This document shows positions 17,467 through 26,062 of a DNA stretch of 64,000 nt, piece by piece. The DNA lies in assembly GCF_003885045.1 (NCBI RefSeq), contig NZ_RHJS01000002.1, positions 4,891,302 through 4,955,301 on the forward strand, read 5' to 3'. The stretch comes from Schaedlerella arabinosiphila (lineage in GTDB: Bacteria > Bacillota > Clostridia > Lachnospirales > Lachnospiraceae). The number at the start of each line of letters is the position of its first letter. Position 1 is the first letter of the stretch. The translations under genes and the position numbers were made by a program. Under the pieces are notes generated by a model that saw nothing but the letters and a program-made list of their open reading frames with translations, had not been told where the DNA came from and did not search any database.

Positions 17467-18429
17467 TCATTTCTCTGTTTCCAGTTCCAATCTTTGCAGG
17501 ATGTCCTTGATGATGCCTGCATCTTGAATTAGATTGATTCCAAAACACTTTTTTCCTGCATCTTTCAAAGACGCTCCTACATGATAAGCTGTTACTCGGT
17601 CAAGAATCAAAAACCTGTCATGGAATACTTCGGTATATTTTATCTTCAAAGTCGGATACTGTGCATTGAAATTCTTAACATCGGCTTTTGTTAGCATCGT
17701 CTGTTTCTTCGTATAAATTGTAACTTCAACATCAGACTTTTTCTTTGAAAGCAGGTTCAATGTCCCAACATCCACATATCCGTCTATGAGAGTGATTTCT
17801 TTATCTGCCTTTTGAATCAAATTCACTATCAAACTGAACGCATCATAAATCTGTCCGTCAAAAAATATCTTTTGGCTGGATTCCTCATGTTCGGATATGT
17901 ACTCAAATATCTGCTCTAATTTTTCGTCTGTCTGTTTCTGATATTCTAATTGCCGTAATTCTACTGTGCTGATACGTTCAAAAAGCAAAGTATTATTAGC
18001 TATAAAACGCCGCATCTCTACAAAAGATTTCATTATACTAATGCTTACTTGTATAGCTACATCACTTCGTAAAACAGCAGACAACATAGCAATTCCCTGT
18101 TCCGTAAAAACATAAGGTAAATATTTACGATGTTTCCCTCGACCATCATTTTCGTTTAAGGTCGCAAATTGCGACCTTAAAGATTCTGTTTCTTCTTCGG
18201 TTAATTGAAAACGGAATTCTTCTGGAAAACGAGCTATATTTCTTTTCACTGCTTCGTTGAGCCTTTTAGTTTCTACTTGATATAACATTGCTAAATCGCT
18301 ATCTATCATAACCTGTTGATTACGAACAACAAAAATCATGCTTTTTATATCAAATTGAGTTGTTCCGGTATGTGGCTCTCGGACACTGTTATTAATCTCT
18401 ACTAAAGTTTTTTGTTCCATATCTGCCAT
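17467..18429 (-). CDS. ORF6N-domain DNA-binding protein with PLD-like C-terminus
   Basis: About 320 residues. Residues ~35-140 are an ORF6N (phage antirepressor-like) domain: SMIFVVRNQQVMIDSDLAMLY, RFPEEFRFQLTEEE, and YVFTEQGIAMLSAVLRSD. A helical linker with QLEYQKQTDEKLEQIFEYI follows. The C-terminal part (DGYVDVGTLNLLSKKK ... FHDRFLILD) has an H-x-R/D-x5-D arrangement like the phospholipase-D-like nuclease fold, but only one such motif is seen. ATG 18429 follows AAGGA; an ATG at 18447 is also possible. Such genes are common on prophages and integrative elements. Confidence 0.78.
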   Translation of the reverse strand: MADMEQKTLVEINNSVREPHTGTTQFDIKSMIFVVRNQQVMIDSDLAMLYQVETKRLNEAVKRNIARFPEEFRFQLTEEETESLRSQFATLNENDGRGKHRKYLPYVFTEQGIAMLSAVLRSDVAIQVSISIMKSFVEMRRFIANNTLLFERISTVELRQLEYQKQTDEKLEQIFEYISEHEESSQKIFFDGQIYDAFSLIVNLIQKADKEITLIDGYVDVGTLNLLSKKKSDVEVTIYTKKQTMLTKADVKNFNAQYPTLKIKYTEVFHDRFLILDRVTAYHVGASLKDAGKKCFGINLIQDAGIIKDILQRLELETEK

Positions 18430-18528
18430 CTTTATCATCCTTTCCATTTTGAAGTACCAGATTGGAACCTCAAACTTTATGTATTAGTCCTAACCATTTC
18501 TCCTATACATTCTCTTTCTGTCAATCTT

Positions 18529-18720
18529 TCATCCGTATATCTTTTAATCGGTATATTTCCAGTTCTTTTATCTGCGGAATGAATTTCTTTGCCTTTTTGT
18601 AAACGTCTGCTTGAAAATTCTCTGTGATAACAACATCAACATAAGGGGCAATACTACTAATCAATACATCCATTACATCATTAGGCTTTATAGTCTTTTG
18701 AGTTTGGAGAGAAACACCAG
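18529..18720 (-). pseudogene. C-terminal fragment of an unrecognised protein
   Basis: One frame reads TQKTIKPNDVMDVL, then SSIAPYVDVVITENFQADVYKK and on to EIYRLKDIRMKD before a stop at 18529. It has a protein-like composition but no start and no ribosome site, and the sequence changes character at about 18722. It is therefore the tail of a broken gene, cut where the att-like region begins. The VDVVITEN segment recalls PIN-like folds, but this is too weak to name it. Confidence 0.4.
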
Positions 18721-18883
18721 AAAAAAGCTCTTTGAACGAGTAACTTTTGCCTTTTCAATTAGCAGACTTTTTAGCATAATTTTTGCTCCGATTAGCAGGA
18801 GAGCCCTTTTGATTAGCAAAAACCTCAATTTTCCTGCTAATCGCACATTGTTATGAGTTCAAATTCTTTTGGAAAATGAGAAA

Positions 18884-18917
18884 CGCCGAAAACCTTGAAA
18901 AATCAATGTTTTCGGCG
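18884..18917 (-). terminator. Hairpin downstream of the tRNA-Arg fragment
   Basis: CGCCGAAAAC and GTTTTCGGCG (18884-18893, 18908-18917) form a perfect 10-bp stem, T-rich on the far side when read on the minus strand. It looks like the terminator of the tRNA gene whose 3' half remains here. Confidence 0.6.
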
Positions 18918-18927
18918 ATGTTTTCAG

Positions 18928-18969
18928 CGTCGCTAAGAGGATTTGAACCTCCGGCCTACCGCTTAGGAG
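18928..18969 (-). other. tRNA-Arg(CCU) 3' half, probable attachment site of the integrative element
   Basis: Read on the minus strand, the segment begins in an anticodon loop CTCCTAA, then has a T-arm with GGTTCAAATCC and the acceptor 3' strand TAGCGAC plus discriminator G. No matching 5' half (GTCGCTA start, D-arm) exists upstream, so this is not a complete tRNA. Tyrosine integrases commonly cross over at the anticodon loop, leaving such a displaced 3' half at the distal end. Its orientation puts the element at higher coordinates, where the transfer genes lie. Confidence 0.65.
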
Positions 18970-19187
18970 AAATCCTAACCGATTGAATTTACGTGTAGCC
19001 AAATCGTCTCTAATGTCCTCGGAAGCCCCTATTTTCCTGGACATTTCGTAATTTTCACCGAGAGGGAATATCCTCAAATTCCCTCTCGCATCTGCTAATA
19101 TTCTGACGTGAAATTAGCAAGTTATTAGCAAATACAAGAGTTGAACTCTGTACTGGCACCAACTTATTAGCACAGGGACGCCTATTC

Positions 19188-19216
19188 ATAAGCTGCTTTT
19201 GGCGGCTTATTTTATG
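19188..19216 (+). terminator. Terminator-like hairpin before the first element gene
   Basis: ATAAGCTGC (19188-19196) pairs with GCGGCTTAT (19202-19210), one G-U pair, followed by TTTATG and more Ts. It would insulate the element from transcription entering from the left. Confidence 0.55.
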
Positions 19217-19338
19217 TTTATTTTACCATAGGCTTCCTACTTCTACAAGAAAATTGATATACCGTTTCTACATTTATGCATCGGTACAATTCATTTCTTA
19301 TAGGCTTAAATATTCTGAAAGAAACAAAGGAGATACTT

Positions 19339-20541
19339 ATGGAGCAAATTAAGAATCATCAAACTTATCAATTAGAGCTGAAACAGATTGTGGAATTTCC
19401 ACGCTGTAGAATTTACAGAGATTTCATACGGTCACTCGTCACTAACAAGGGCATCCGGACAAACGGAGGCTCTTTTCTTTTTTATTACATAGTCCTGTGC
19501 TCTTATGCAAATTACAGGTCATCCTACCGCCGTACAGAAACTATGACTTATCTTGTCGGGCCTGGAGAATGGATTTGTACTTTGGCAGATCTGCGCACAT
19601 GGTTCCGGTGCCGGTTCCAGCATCAGGCAGTTTCGATCTTAGAATATCTGCAGAAGCAGAACTGCATCACATATTCTCTTCTGGAGAATAAGAAAGTCGT
19701 GAAGTTTAAGATCACAGACTGGCCGAAGGATAATACTGTACTGGAATACAATTTCCCTTGCAAGAAGGATGACGGCTTTTTCTTTTTCCCGATTGCCAAA
19801 GTCCATGAATTAATCAGCATGGGCAAGTGCTCGGAGATGGACATGCTTTTGGATATGTGGATCCATACCATCTATAACGATCCGTCTGTGCAAGGCTCCT
19901 ATTCTGGTCCTGTTGTGTATTACCGCAACAACACCGGCAATCCGGTAACCAGCTTCCAGACATTAGGCGAACGCTGGAGCCATTCCAAGACAACTGTATC
20001 ACGTACCTTAAAGAAATTTGAAGAAATGAATCTCATCACATTGGTTTCATTTACTGGAAAGCATGGCAGCATGATCTATCTGAATGATTACTTGTCAGTT
20101 ATGTTTGATATCAGCGATGTGATGATTGACAAGGAGGAGATCGCTATGACTATGCAATTACCAATCCATGTACCAGAAAACAAGGGAGAACTTTGCGTTT
20201 CAGAAGTCGTGAAAGAAGAACAGGTCATCGTTCCAGAAAATGATCCGTGCGTTCCGAAATCGCACATGCAGTTTATCATCCAAAAAGTGGCGGAAATGCT
20301 GAAATCACAAGGGATTCCGTGCTGCAAGTGTCCCAAAACCCGCTATATATTATCTCCTTTATCCTCTGCCTGCAAGAATATAGTAAATATATATACTCTA
20401 AGTATTATCTGCCCTTACGGAAATGCAGCCTATCGGTTTGAACTGACAGTCAAGCCTGAAGAGAAGGACTATCTGGAGAGGAATCCAATTCTGAAAGAGC
20501 ATGCAGATGTTGTGGAGAAGATTCTAAAGGGGGCTGAATAG
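19339..20541 (+). CDS. Mobile-element winged-helix protein (possible replication or transfer regulator)
   Basis: About 400 residues, family not firmly recognised. Residues ~75-140 (GPGEWICTLADLRTWFRCRFQHQAVSILEYLQKQNCI) and ~200-250 (LGERWSHSKTTVSRTLKKFEEMNLITLVS) both look like winged helix-turn-helix domains. The C-terminal third includes CCKCPKTRY and a hydrophobic strand region. AAAGGAG lies seven bases before the ATG at 19339, so the longer frame from 19276 is unlikely. It is the first gene inside the element and is followed after one base by the next gene, so they form an operon. A replication initiator or regulatory role is a guess from place and domains. Confidence 0.6.
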   Translation: MEQIKNHQTYQLELKQIVEFPRCRIYRDFIRSLVTNKGIRTNGGSFLFYYIVLCSYANYRSSYRRTETMTYLVGPGEWICTLADLRTWFRCRFQHQAVSILEYLQKQNCITYSLLENKKVVKFKITDWPKDNTVLEYNFPCKKDDGFFFFPIAKVHELISMGKCSEMDMLLDMWIHTIYNDPSVQGSYSGPVVYYRNNTGNPVTSFQTLGERWSHSKTTVSRTLKKFEEMNLITLVSFTGKHGSMIYLNDYLSVMFDISDVMIDKEEIAMTMQLPIHVPENKGELCVSEVVKEEQVIVPENDPCVPKSHMQFIIQKVAEMLKSQGIPCCKCPKTRYILSPLSSACKNIVNIYTLSIICPYGNAAYRFELTVKPEEKDYLERNPILKEHADVVEKILKGAE

Positions 20542-20542
20542 G

Positions 20543-21295
20543 ATGAAGGATACAAGCAGTATAGATGCAGGGATGCAAAGCGCAAAATGGAAAGATGCAG
20601 GTGCGAATGGTGCAGAATCGAAGAATACAGGAATGAATGGTACAGAATCGGGGAAAACAGGAATGGGGATTGCAAAGATAAATGCGAAAAAAGGTCGGGG
20701 AATAACAAAGAACGATACAGGAACTCCAAATTTAAAGAAAAGCGCCACCAGAAAGAGGGATATCAGGAATGGATTAAGTGACTGGAATCCGGAGGAGGAT
20801 CCACGCTTTCATGACACTTATAAATTTCTTCGAAGATACCGGGATGCCACATATAGCCTGAAGGTAGTAGTCCACCAGATGGAGACACAATTCCTGCTAA
20901 AATATGGGACAAGTGTGGATGAATTCCTTGATTCTATCTATGCTGCAGGAGCCGATCTGTCTGGAGATGATATTGAAGAACGGGCAAAGAGTATCGAACG
21001 AAGCAACCGGATGCTGAAAATGCTGGATTCCTCTGTGGATTTGCTTAGAACCAATCACAAGCACGGAGAACAGTATTACTGGATTCTTTACTATACCTTC
21101 CTGTCTCCCCAAAAGCCGAACGGTACAAATGAGATCTTAGAGAAGCTGCGGCCACATATTTCCAATATTTCTTACCGCACCTATTACAGGAAAAGGCATA
21201 AGGCAATCGAATCGCTGAGTACCATACTTTGGGGGTATACCGCAAAAGAAACTTTAAATATTTTAAATACTTTTTTTCCTAATGATTTAATATGA
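20543..21295 (+). CDS. Element protein with sigma-70 region-4-like (ArpU-type) C-terminus
   Basis: 250 residues. The first ~75 are low complexity with repeated Gly-Ala-Asn-Glu-Lys pieces (DAGANGAESKNTG, MNGTESGKTGMG), likely disordered. The rest is helical, and the C-terminal segment from YYWILYYTFLSPQ to SYRTYYRKRHKAIESLSTILWG resembles the helix-turn-helix of phage late regulators of the ArpU/RinA kind. It begins one base after the preceding stop. Function inferred only loosely as transcription control. Confidence 0.5.
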   Translation: MKDTSSIDAGMQSAKWKDAGANGAESKNTGMNGTESGKTGMGIAKINAKKGRGITKNDTGTPNLKKSATRKRDIRNGLSDWNPEEDPRFHDTYKFLRRYRDATYSLKVVVHQMETQFLLKYGTSVDEFLDSIYAAGADLSGDDIEERAKSIERSNRMLKMLDSSVDLLRTNHKHGEQYYWILYYTFLSPQKPNGTNEILEKLRPHISNISYRTYYRKRHKAIESLSTILWGYTAKETLNILNTFFPNDLI

Positions 21296-21849
21296 GCAAA
21301 CAATAACTAGCGATGATTTCTTTTTGCCTGTTACTATTAGACGTGCAGTTTAATACGATAAAACTGTCCTATTTTCATATAACAGCAACTGCAAACTACT
21401 TGCTAATCTAATTTTATTACAATTGAAAATAGGACATGTTCTGAATAAATTCTAATAATGATATTGATTTGAAAATGGGTCGGTCAGTTTTAAGAATGCA
21501 GACTTGATATGCAATAATACCTTATAGTGTTGGCCAGCACATTATAATATGTCATTTTCGGAGAATTAAATTATGCGGAAATAATATGGGAATCTTCCAT
21601 CCCCGAATGGATATTCCATCTAAATATTGCTCTCTTTCCGAAAACTCGGAGCATCCAATCCAATATTTTAGAGCAGGAAATTCCGTTCCAGAGTGCATCT
21701 TTGTTTTAGGTTAACTTACTTTGCATTTGAAAAATGGGCTTTTGTAAAGGGCAGAGCCGCCCTTTACAAAAGTTGACTTCTAAATGCCCTTAATACATAA
21801 AAAGCAAATATTGGTTTGGTTAAATTTAACGGCTCTAAATCTCCGAATG
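21296..21849. other. AT-rich noncoding stretch with two strong inverted repeats
   Basis: No gene is seen. A perfect 13-bp inverted repeat (TGTCCTATTTTCA at 21365-21377, complement at 21424-21436) encloses 46 bp. A perfect 14-bp stem with a 6-base loop (CTTTTGTAAAGGGC, 21739-21772) lies near the end of the following minus-strand pair and may stop transcription from both sides. The stretch marks the border between element backbone and the AT-rich cargo. Confidence 0.55.
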
Positions 21850-22344
21850 TCAAATAAACCCGCTGCTTTCAAATTCTGTATTAATATTCTGTATAATATC
21901 ATTAAAATCAGGTAACGGATATTGCGATTTTGACTGGTTTAATATAATCTGATTGTCAAAATTCAATACAACAAATTGCATATGTTCCACTATTTTAAAT
22001 ATTTTTTTATCAATATCTTTTGAGTAACAATATTGGTTTTCCAAAATCCAGTCAAGAAAACTTTCATACAAATATTTTATATCTTGTCTGTATTTTTCAT
22101 ACAATGCATCATTTGATTTCCTAACAAAAATATCTAATTGTGAATCAAAATTATATACATTATTAATATTGCCCAATTTAAATTTAATTGGCAAATAATA
22201 TTTTGAAAAAACTTCTCGTTGTAACATTCTCTTTTCCTGTGCTCTATTTATCTTTATATTGACAAATAAAAATAGAGCACTACTAATAATAGTCACAATA
22301 CTAATTATACCACTTATTATTGCTGCGCATATTGTGTCCGACAT
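21850..22344 (-). CDS. Small membrane-anchored protein partnered with the NTPase
   Basis: 164 residues, not recognised. Residues ~5-28 form one membrane helix (AAIISGIISIVTIISSALFLFV), followed by a basic segment (NRAQEKRMLQRE) and a helical cytoplasmic part rich in aromatic and acidic residues. Its ATG directly follows the stop of the NTPase (TAAATG), so production of the two is coupled. A one-helix anchor with a cytoplasmic domain next to a large NTPase is the usual layout of sensor-effector defence pairs, which is inference only. Confidence 0.6.
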   Translation of the reverse strand: MSDTICAAIISGIISIVTIISSALFLFVNIKINRAQEKRMLQREVFSKYYLPIKFKLGNINNVYNFDSQLDIFVRKSNDALYEKYRQDIKYLYESFLDWILENQYCYSKDIDKKIFKIVEHMQFVVLNFDNQIILNQSKSQYPLPDFNDIIQNINTEFESSGFI

Positions 22345-24738
22345 TTACGTTATCCCCTGTCTTCTTTTTATAATGATGGCACCATCTCGAGATATATCAT
22401 CACTACAATTATTAAAATTACAAGTATCCTTTATGTATTTAACACAATACATTAAATCCGTATATAATTCTTTACTAGATGAACCATACAAAGAATTATC
22501 TTTTAATAAAGAAAGATAGTTTTCTATTAATGGTACTATTCTTTTATTTATCAGTATACAATCCATATGTTTACTTACAATTAAATACTTTCTATAGGCT
22601 TCAATATAGCCAATATGTTGATGAATAATTCTTTCTTCATGGAAAAGTGGTGCCCTGTCTTCCTTATGATGTACATATTTTTCCTTCAACAAAGATTCTC
22701 TTGTATATTTAAGTTTATTAATAAAAATGTCATTTGTAAAATCATTTAATTTTTTACAACATTTTGTCACAGCATTATATACTTGACTTATAATCTTCTC
22801 AAACTGATATATTCCTTTACTATCTAAAGATAAATTTTTATCCGAAAAAAGCGGTTTATCTATATCAGAAAATCTACATGCAAAAAATTCAAAATGTGTA
22901 CAAACAAAATTTACATACGTTCTTCCTGCACATGTAATTCTTATTTGAATATCAGATCTTATCTTTTTTTCCTCATAAAATTGTTTAAATTCAGAAAAAA
23001 GTATATCCTTTTTAACCGTTGCAACACTATCAAAAGTTATTAAATGATTCCAAGTTTCTGATTTTCTTAATTCATACATAGACCACAAAGCATCCGCTAA
23101 TAAATGTTGTGATTGCTTCCATGTAGGAGAAAGAATATTTATAAAATCTTCATAAATTTGATGTAAAGAAACCAAATCACTATCATCAGTCAAAAACTGA
23201 TCAATATGCTCTGGTTGGATATTATTCAAATAGGTTAGTATTACTCTAAATGGAGTAAAATCATTTACCCAATAATCTTTCCTATTTAATCCCAAATTGT
23301 GAAAATATCTCTTTCCTTTAAAATGATTAAAAATCAAACGATATACAATACCTCTAGCACCATGTTTATCAAAACTATGGCCATAATTCATTATTTTAAT
23401 TTCTTCATGAATCGCTTTCGAATTATACTTATATGTTTTTGTTAAACATGACACTGCCCGTTTATAATCATTATTGAATAGCGAAAAAATTGTACCATTA
23501 ACATATGTGTCTTTACATAGTAATCGAATATTTTTAATATCATCATACAATCGTTTATTTAAATTTTTATTTTTTTCAATATATTGATATTTTTTTTCAA
23601 TGATGTTTCTTTTCTTTATATCTTTTGATATATCAAAATGATCAGAAATATCATATAAACGATCTGTAAAATGGTCAGACACTTGTGTTGCAGAAGTTTC
23701 CCGCATTACAAAAATGTAAGTTATATCTTCATAAAACCCTTTAGAATTCGTTAAAATATCTGTTTCACATATATCCGGGAATATTTCACTAAAATTTTCT
23801 TCAAAAAGTGCAAATTCTCTTGTAAAATCCTCAAGAGTACTAATATCAAATACTACATCAATATTATCTAAAATCAAAAAAACATGCTCGTTAAGGCTAT
23901 CTGCATATATTAAATTTAATAATGTAAAAATACACAGCAATTGGTTAGAATTAAAATCAGATAATATATCGTCTATCTCATTTTCAATATCATTATATTC
24001 AGCACCTTGTCTAATTTTAATTTCAACTAATTTAAAAAAATTCTCCCAATTTCTTTTTCCCGGTCTTTTAAAAATTTCAAAACTTTTTGGTAAAAGCTTA
24101 TATATCTTATACAATTTTTCAAAGCACTCTATATTTTTTGTTATTAACAAATCAGAAATAAAATATTTTAATTCCCTATTTAATTTTTCTTCAACAGGTT
24201 TTTCTACTTGATTAATTCCTACTTCAAAATTAATATATCTACTAATCCCTTTTAAAGTATCGTGAATAAATTCAACATATTTTTCAGGGAATTCCAGATC
24301 TTCTTCTTTCATTTTATCAGATATAAATGCATGTATTTTCTCCATGCTTTCTAAGTATAAATCGGGAATTTCCTTAATATATTTTTCATCATACGAATTT
24401 AAAGAAATCTCTTCTTGTTGACTTAGTTCGAAGCTTGGCAACTGAACACGATTATCTATGATTGCTTGTAATATTTTTGAGAATGTTGTTTTACCGCATC
24501 CTCTATAGCCAGTAATAAATACTGTGTTCATTGCTGAATCTAAAGATACATTTGCTATTCTAGCCATTCTTTCATATATTTTATTTGAAATAACCATAAA
24601 AGTTTCAAAAAAGCACTTTTCGTTATCCTTCGTATTATTCCCCATCCGAGAATTGCCTAATTTTGAATATGGATTACAAATCAAATAATGAGTAGCATTC
24701 ATATTTTTCATATTTCTCTCCAAATACTCACATGCCAT
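22345..24738 (-). CDS. Large P-loop NTPase of an AT-rich cargo island (candidate defence protein)
   Basis: 797 residues. Walker A is ITGYRGCGKTTF (residues ~75-85) and a Walker B-like strand HVFLILDNIDVVFD lies near residue 290. FVMRETSATQVSDHF near 360 could be a sensor segment with an Arg. The first 70 residues and the 450-residue C-terminal part are not recognised; the latter includes HFEFFACRFSDIDKP and a predicted helical end. AAGGAG lies seven bases before the ATG. Base composition is clearly more AT-rich than the flanking transfer genes. It forms an operon with the membrane protein at 21850-22344. No known defence family can be named from the sequence. Confidence 0.65.
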   Translation of the reverse strand: MACEYLERNMKNMNATHYLICNPYSKLGNSRMGNNTKDNEKCFFETFMVISNKIYERMARIANVSLDSAMNTVFITGYRGCGKTTFSKILQAIIDNRVQLPSFELSQQEEISLNSYDEKYIKEIPDLYLESMEKIHAFISDKMKEEDLEFPEKYVEFIHDTLKGISRYINFEVGINQVEKPVEEKLNRELKYFISDLLITKNIECFEKLYKIYKLLPKSFEIFKRPGKRNWENFFKLVEIKIRQGAEYNDIENEIDDILSDFNSNQLLCIFTLLNLIYADSLNEHVFLILDNIDVVFDISTLEDFTREFALFEENFSEIFPDICETDILTNSKGFYEDITYIFVMRETSATQVSDHFTDRLYDISDHFDISKDIKKRNIIEKKYQYIEKNKNLNKRLYDDIKNIRLLCKDTYVNGTIFSLFNNDYKRAVSCLTKTYKYNSKAIHEEIKIMNYGHSFDKHGARGIVYRLIFNHFKGKRYFHNLGLNRKDYWVNDFTPFRVILTYLNNIQPEHIDQFLTDDSDLVSLHQIYEDFINILSPTWKQSQHLLADALWSMYELRKSETWNHLITFDSVATVKKDILFSEFKQFYEEKKIRSDIQIRITCAGRTYVNFVCTHFEFFACRFSDIDKPLFSDKNLSLDSKGIYQFEKIISQVYNAVTKCCKKLNDFTNDIFINKLKYTRESLLKEKYVHHKEDRAPLFHEERIIHQHIGYIEAYRKYLIVSKHMDCILINKRIVPLIENYLSLLKDNSLYGSSSKELYTDLMYCVKYIKDTCNFNNCSDDISRDGAIIIKRRQGIT

Positions 24739-25196
24739 TTTCTTTCTCCTTAGTATAAAATTTTGAATTCCTTATAATCTATTTCGCTACAACTATCTGT
24801 AAGCGACACTCCTGACTCGTTAGTAACTCATATTAGAACTTGGGTTATTCTACTCGTTTATAATTATATTCTCGTCAGTATTAAAATAATAGTAAATGAG
24901 TAAATTTTTTGTCTATTCTGTATGTTGGAAGTATACCGATTTGTACATTTTCCACAAACATTATGGACATATGTTATGAAGCTGGTCTAAATCTGCTCAT
25001 TTATAGTTTATTTGTATCTTTTTCCTATTTTACATTAACTATACAATTTTTTCTAGCTTATAAAAACTAAACACATCATATCCGCTGCTTTTTGCAACAC
25101 ATTATAAAAAAAATCTTAAATTCTACCAAATACCGTCAGTTTTTGGTGCTTTGATTGTCTTTATATATATAGCGATGTAAAAAAGGATGTGTAAAC
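24739..25196. other. AT-rich intergenic region between cargo and backbone
   Basis: About 460 bases with no gene of any length that has a start and ribosome site. It must contain the minus-strand promoter of the NTPase pair and the plus-strand promoter of the LytTR gene; neither stands out clearly. Confidence 0.4.
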
Positions 25197-25640
25197 ATGG
25201 ACTGGATACAGGAATTAACACAAAAGGAATCTTTATGCTGTTCTCTGATTGCCTTCTTAGACGAGCATGGATTTTCCGGGTTAGAAAAGGCCCTACAACT
25301 TTATTCAAAAGCCCAGGCAGAGTATATATGCAAAACGAAGGCTGCCGTTACCAGAATTAAAATGGATGATATCTACTACCTGGAAATACAAACGCATACC
25401 ATCACAATCCACACAGGATATGAGACCTATCAAAAATATGGCTCCCTGGCAGATGAATTGAAATTCCTGGCACCATATGGATTTATCAGATGCCGGCAAA
25501 ACTGCCTTGTCTCTTTTGAAAAAATCCAAAGCATTTGCGACAACACTATTTATTTGACCAATCATATCCAGCTTCACATGAGCCAGCGTTATGCACCGAA
25601 GGTTCTGGCAGCTTTTGCACGCAGCCGTGTTTTAAGATAA
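25197..25640 (+). CDS. LytTR-domain DNA-binding regulator
   Basis: 147 residues. A short N-terminal helical part (~45 residues) is followed by a LytTR domain: VTRIKMDDIYYLEIQTHTITIH, then GFIRCRQNCLVSFEKIQSI and LTNHIQLHMSQRYAPKV. There is no receiver domain, so it is not phosphorelay-controlled. LytTR proteins bind paired direct repeats about 21 bp apart. Exactly such pairs lie 60 bp downstream of this gene and again at 39062-39090, each before a transfer operon, so this is the likely transfer activator. An AAAGGA site precedes the ATG. Confidence 0.82.
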   Translation: MDWIQELTQKESLCCSLIAFLDEHGFSGLEKALQLYSKAQAEYICKTKAAVTRIKMDDIYYLEIQTHTITIHTGYETYQKYGSLADELKFLAPYGFIRCRQNCLVSFEKIQSICDNTIYLTNHIQLHMSQRYAPKVLAAFARSRVLR

Positions 25641-25702
25641 AACACACTTTTTATGCTGGTTTTGGTACAAATTGCAGGCCTATTTTATGAAATATTTAGA
25701 AT

Positions 25703-25775
25703 TGGCACGGAATTGACATTTAATGGCACAGTTCTGCGATTGAAGCGTATATCTGCATATGTTAAAATGGTATTG
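25703..25775 (+). promoter_or_regulatory. LytTR-type promoter of the first transfer operon
   Basis: Direct repeats TGGCACGG (25703) and TGGCACAG (25724) are exactly 21 bp apart. CATATGTTAAAAT begins 32 bp after the second repeat (25756) and contains the -10 box TAAAAT; TTGAAG lies 17 bp before it. The same elements with the same spacings occur at 39062-39130. Confidence 0.72.
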
Positions 25776-25794
25776 GTTAAAGTTTTCTCTTTTC

Positions 25795-25823
25795 ACAGCA
25801 CCTTTACAGGGTGCTGTTTTTTT
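25795..25823 (+). terminator. Intrinsic terminator just after the first transfer promoter
   Basis: ACAGCACC and GGTGCTGT form a perfect stem with loop TTTACAG, followed by seven Ts. It lies about 25 bases after the expected start of transcription and 240 bases before the first gene, so it could act as an attenuator. Confidence 0.85.
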
Positions 25824-26062
25824 ACTTTAGCACACGGAAGCGACTGTCAATCAACGACAGCCTTACGTAATTGTACCCCGTAAACCGATGATTGACCGCA
25901 GGCTGATACATAGGCTGTACGTACACCATGCATACCATTATTAAAAATTAGTACAATACGAGCGCAACCCGTATACTGTACATACATCATATGTATATGA
26001 TGCGTACATAGCACGTACAGCTTATGTAAAGACTGTCAATCCACGTAACAAAGGAGAACGTC
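25824..26062. other. Repeat-rich leader before the first transfer operon
   Basis: No gene. It holds a direct repeat GACTGTCAATCNACG (25842-25856 and 26031-26045), an inverted pair CTGTACGT/ACGTACAG (25915-25922, 26013-26020) and a palindrome CATCATATGTATATGATG (25985-26002), with many GTAC steps. This dense symmetry fits a transfer origin, an antitermination leader or a partition-like site. Confidence 0.5.

Larger units (their letters stand above)
18756..19173. repeat. Cluster of ATTAGCA repeats around the tRNA fragment
   Basis: WTTAGCA or its complement TGCTAAW occurs at 18758, 18771, 18791, 18812 and 18835 (reverse) on one side, and at 19093 (reverse), 19113, 19124 and 19166 on the other side, of the tRNA-Arg 3' half at 18928-18969. 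Nine copies in about 420 bp, split around a tRNA-derived core, is how integrase arm-binding sites are arranged in attP regions. Confidence 0.55.

Noticed and set aside
18928..19010. A complete tRNA-Arg gene on the minus strand
   Set aside because: Only the part from the anticodon loop to the acceptor 3' strand fits; no GTCGCTA 5' strand or D-arm exists upstream.
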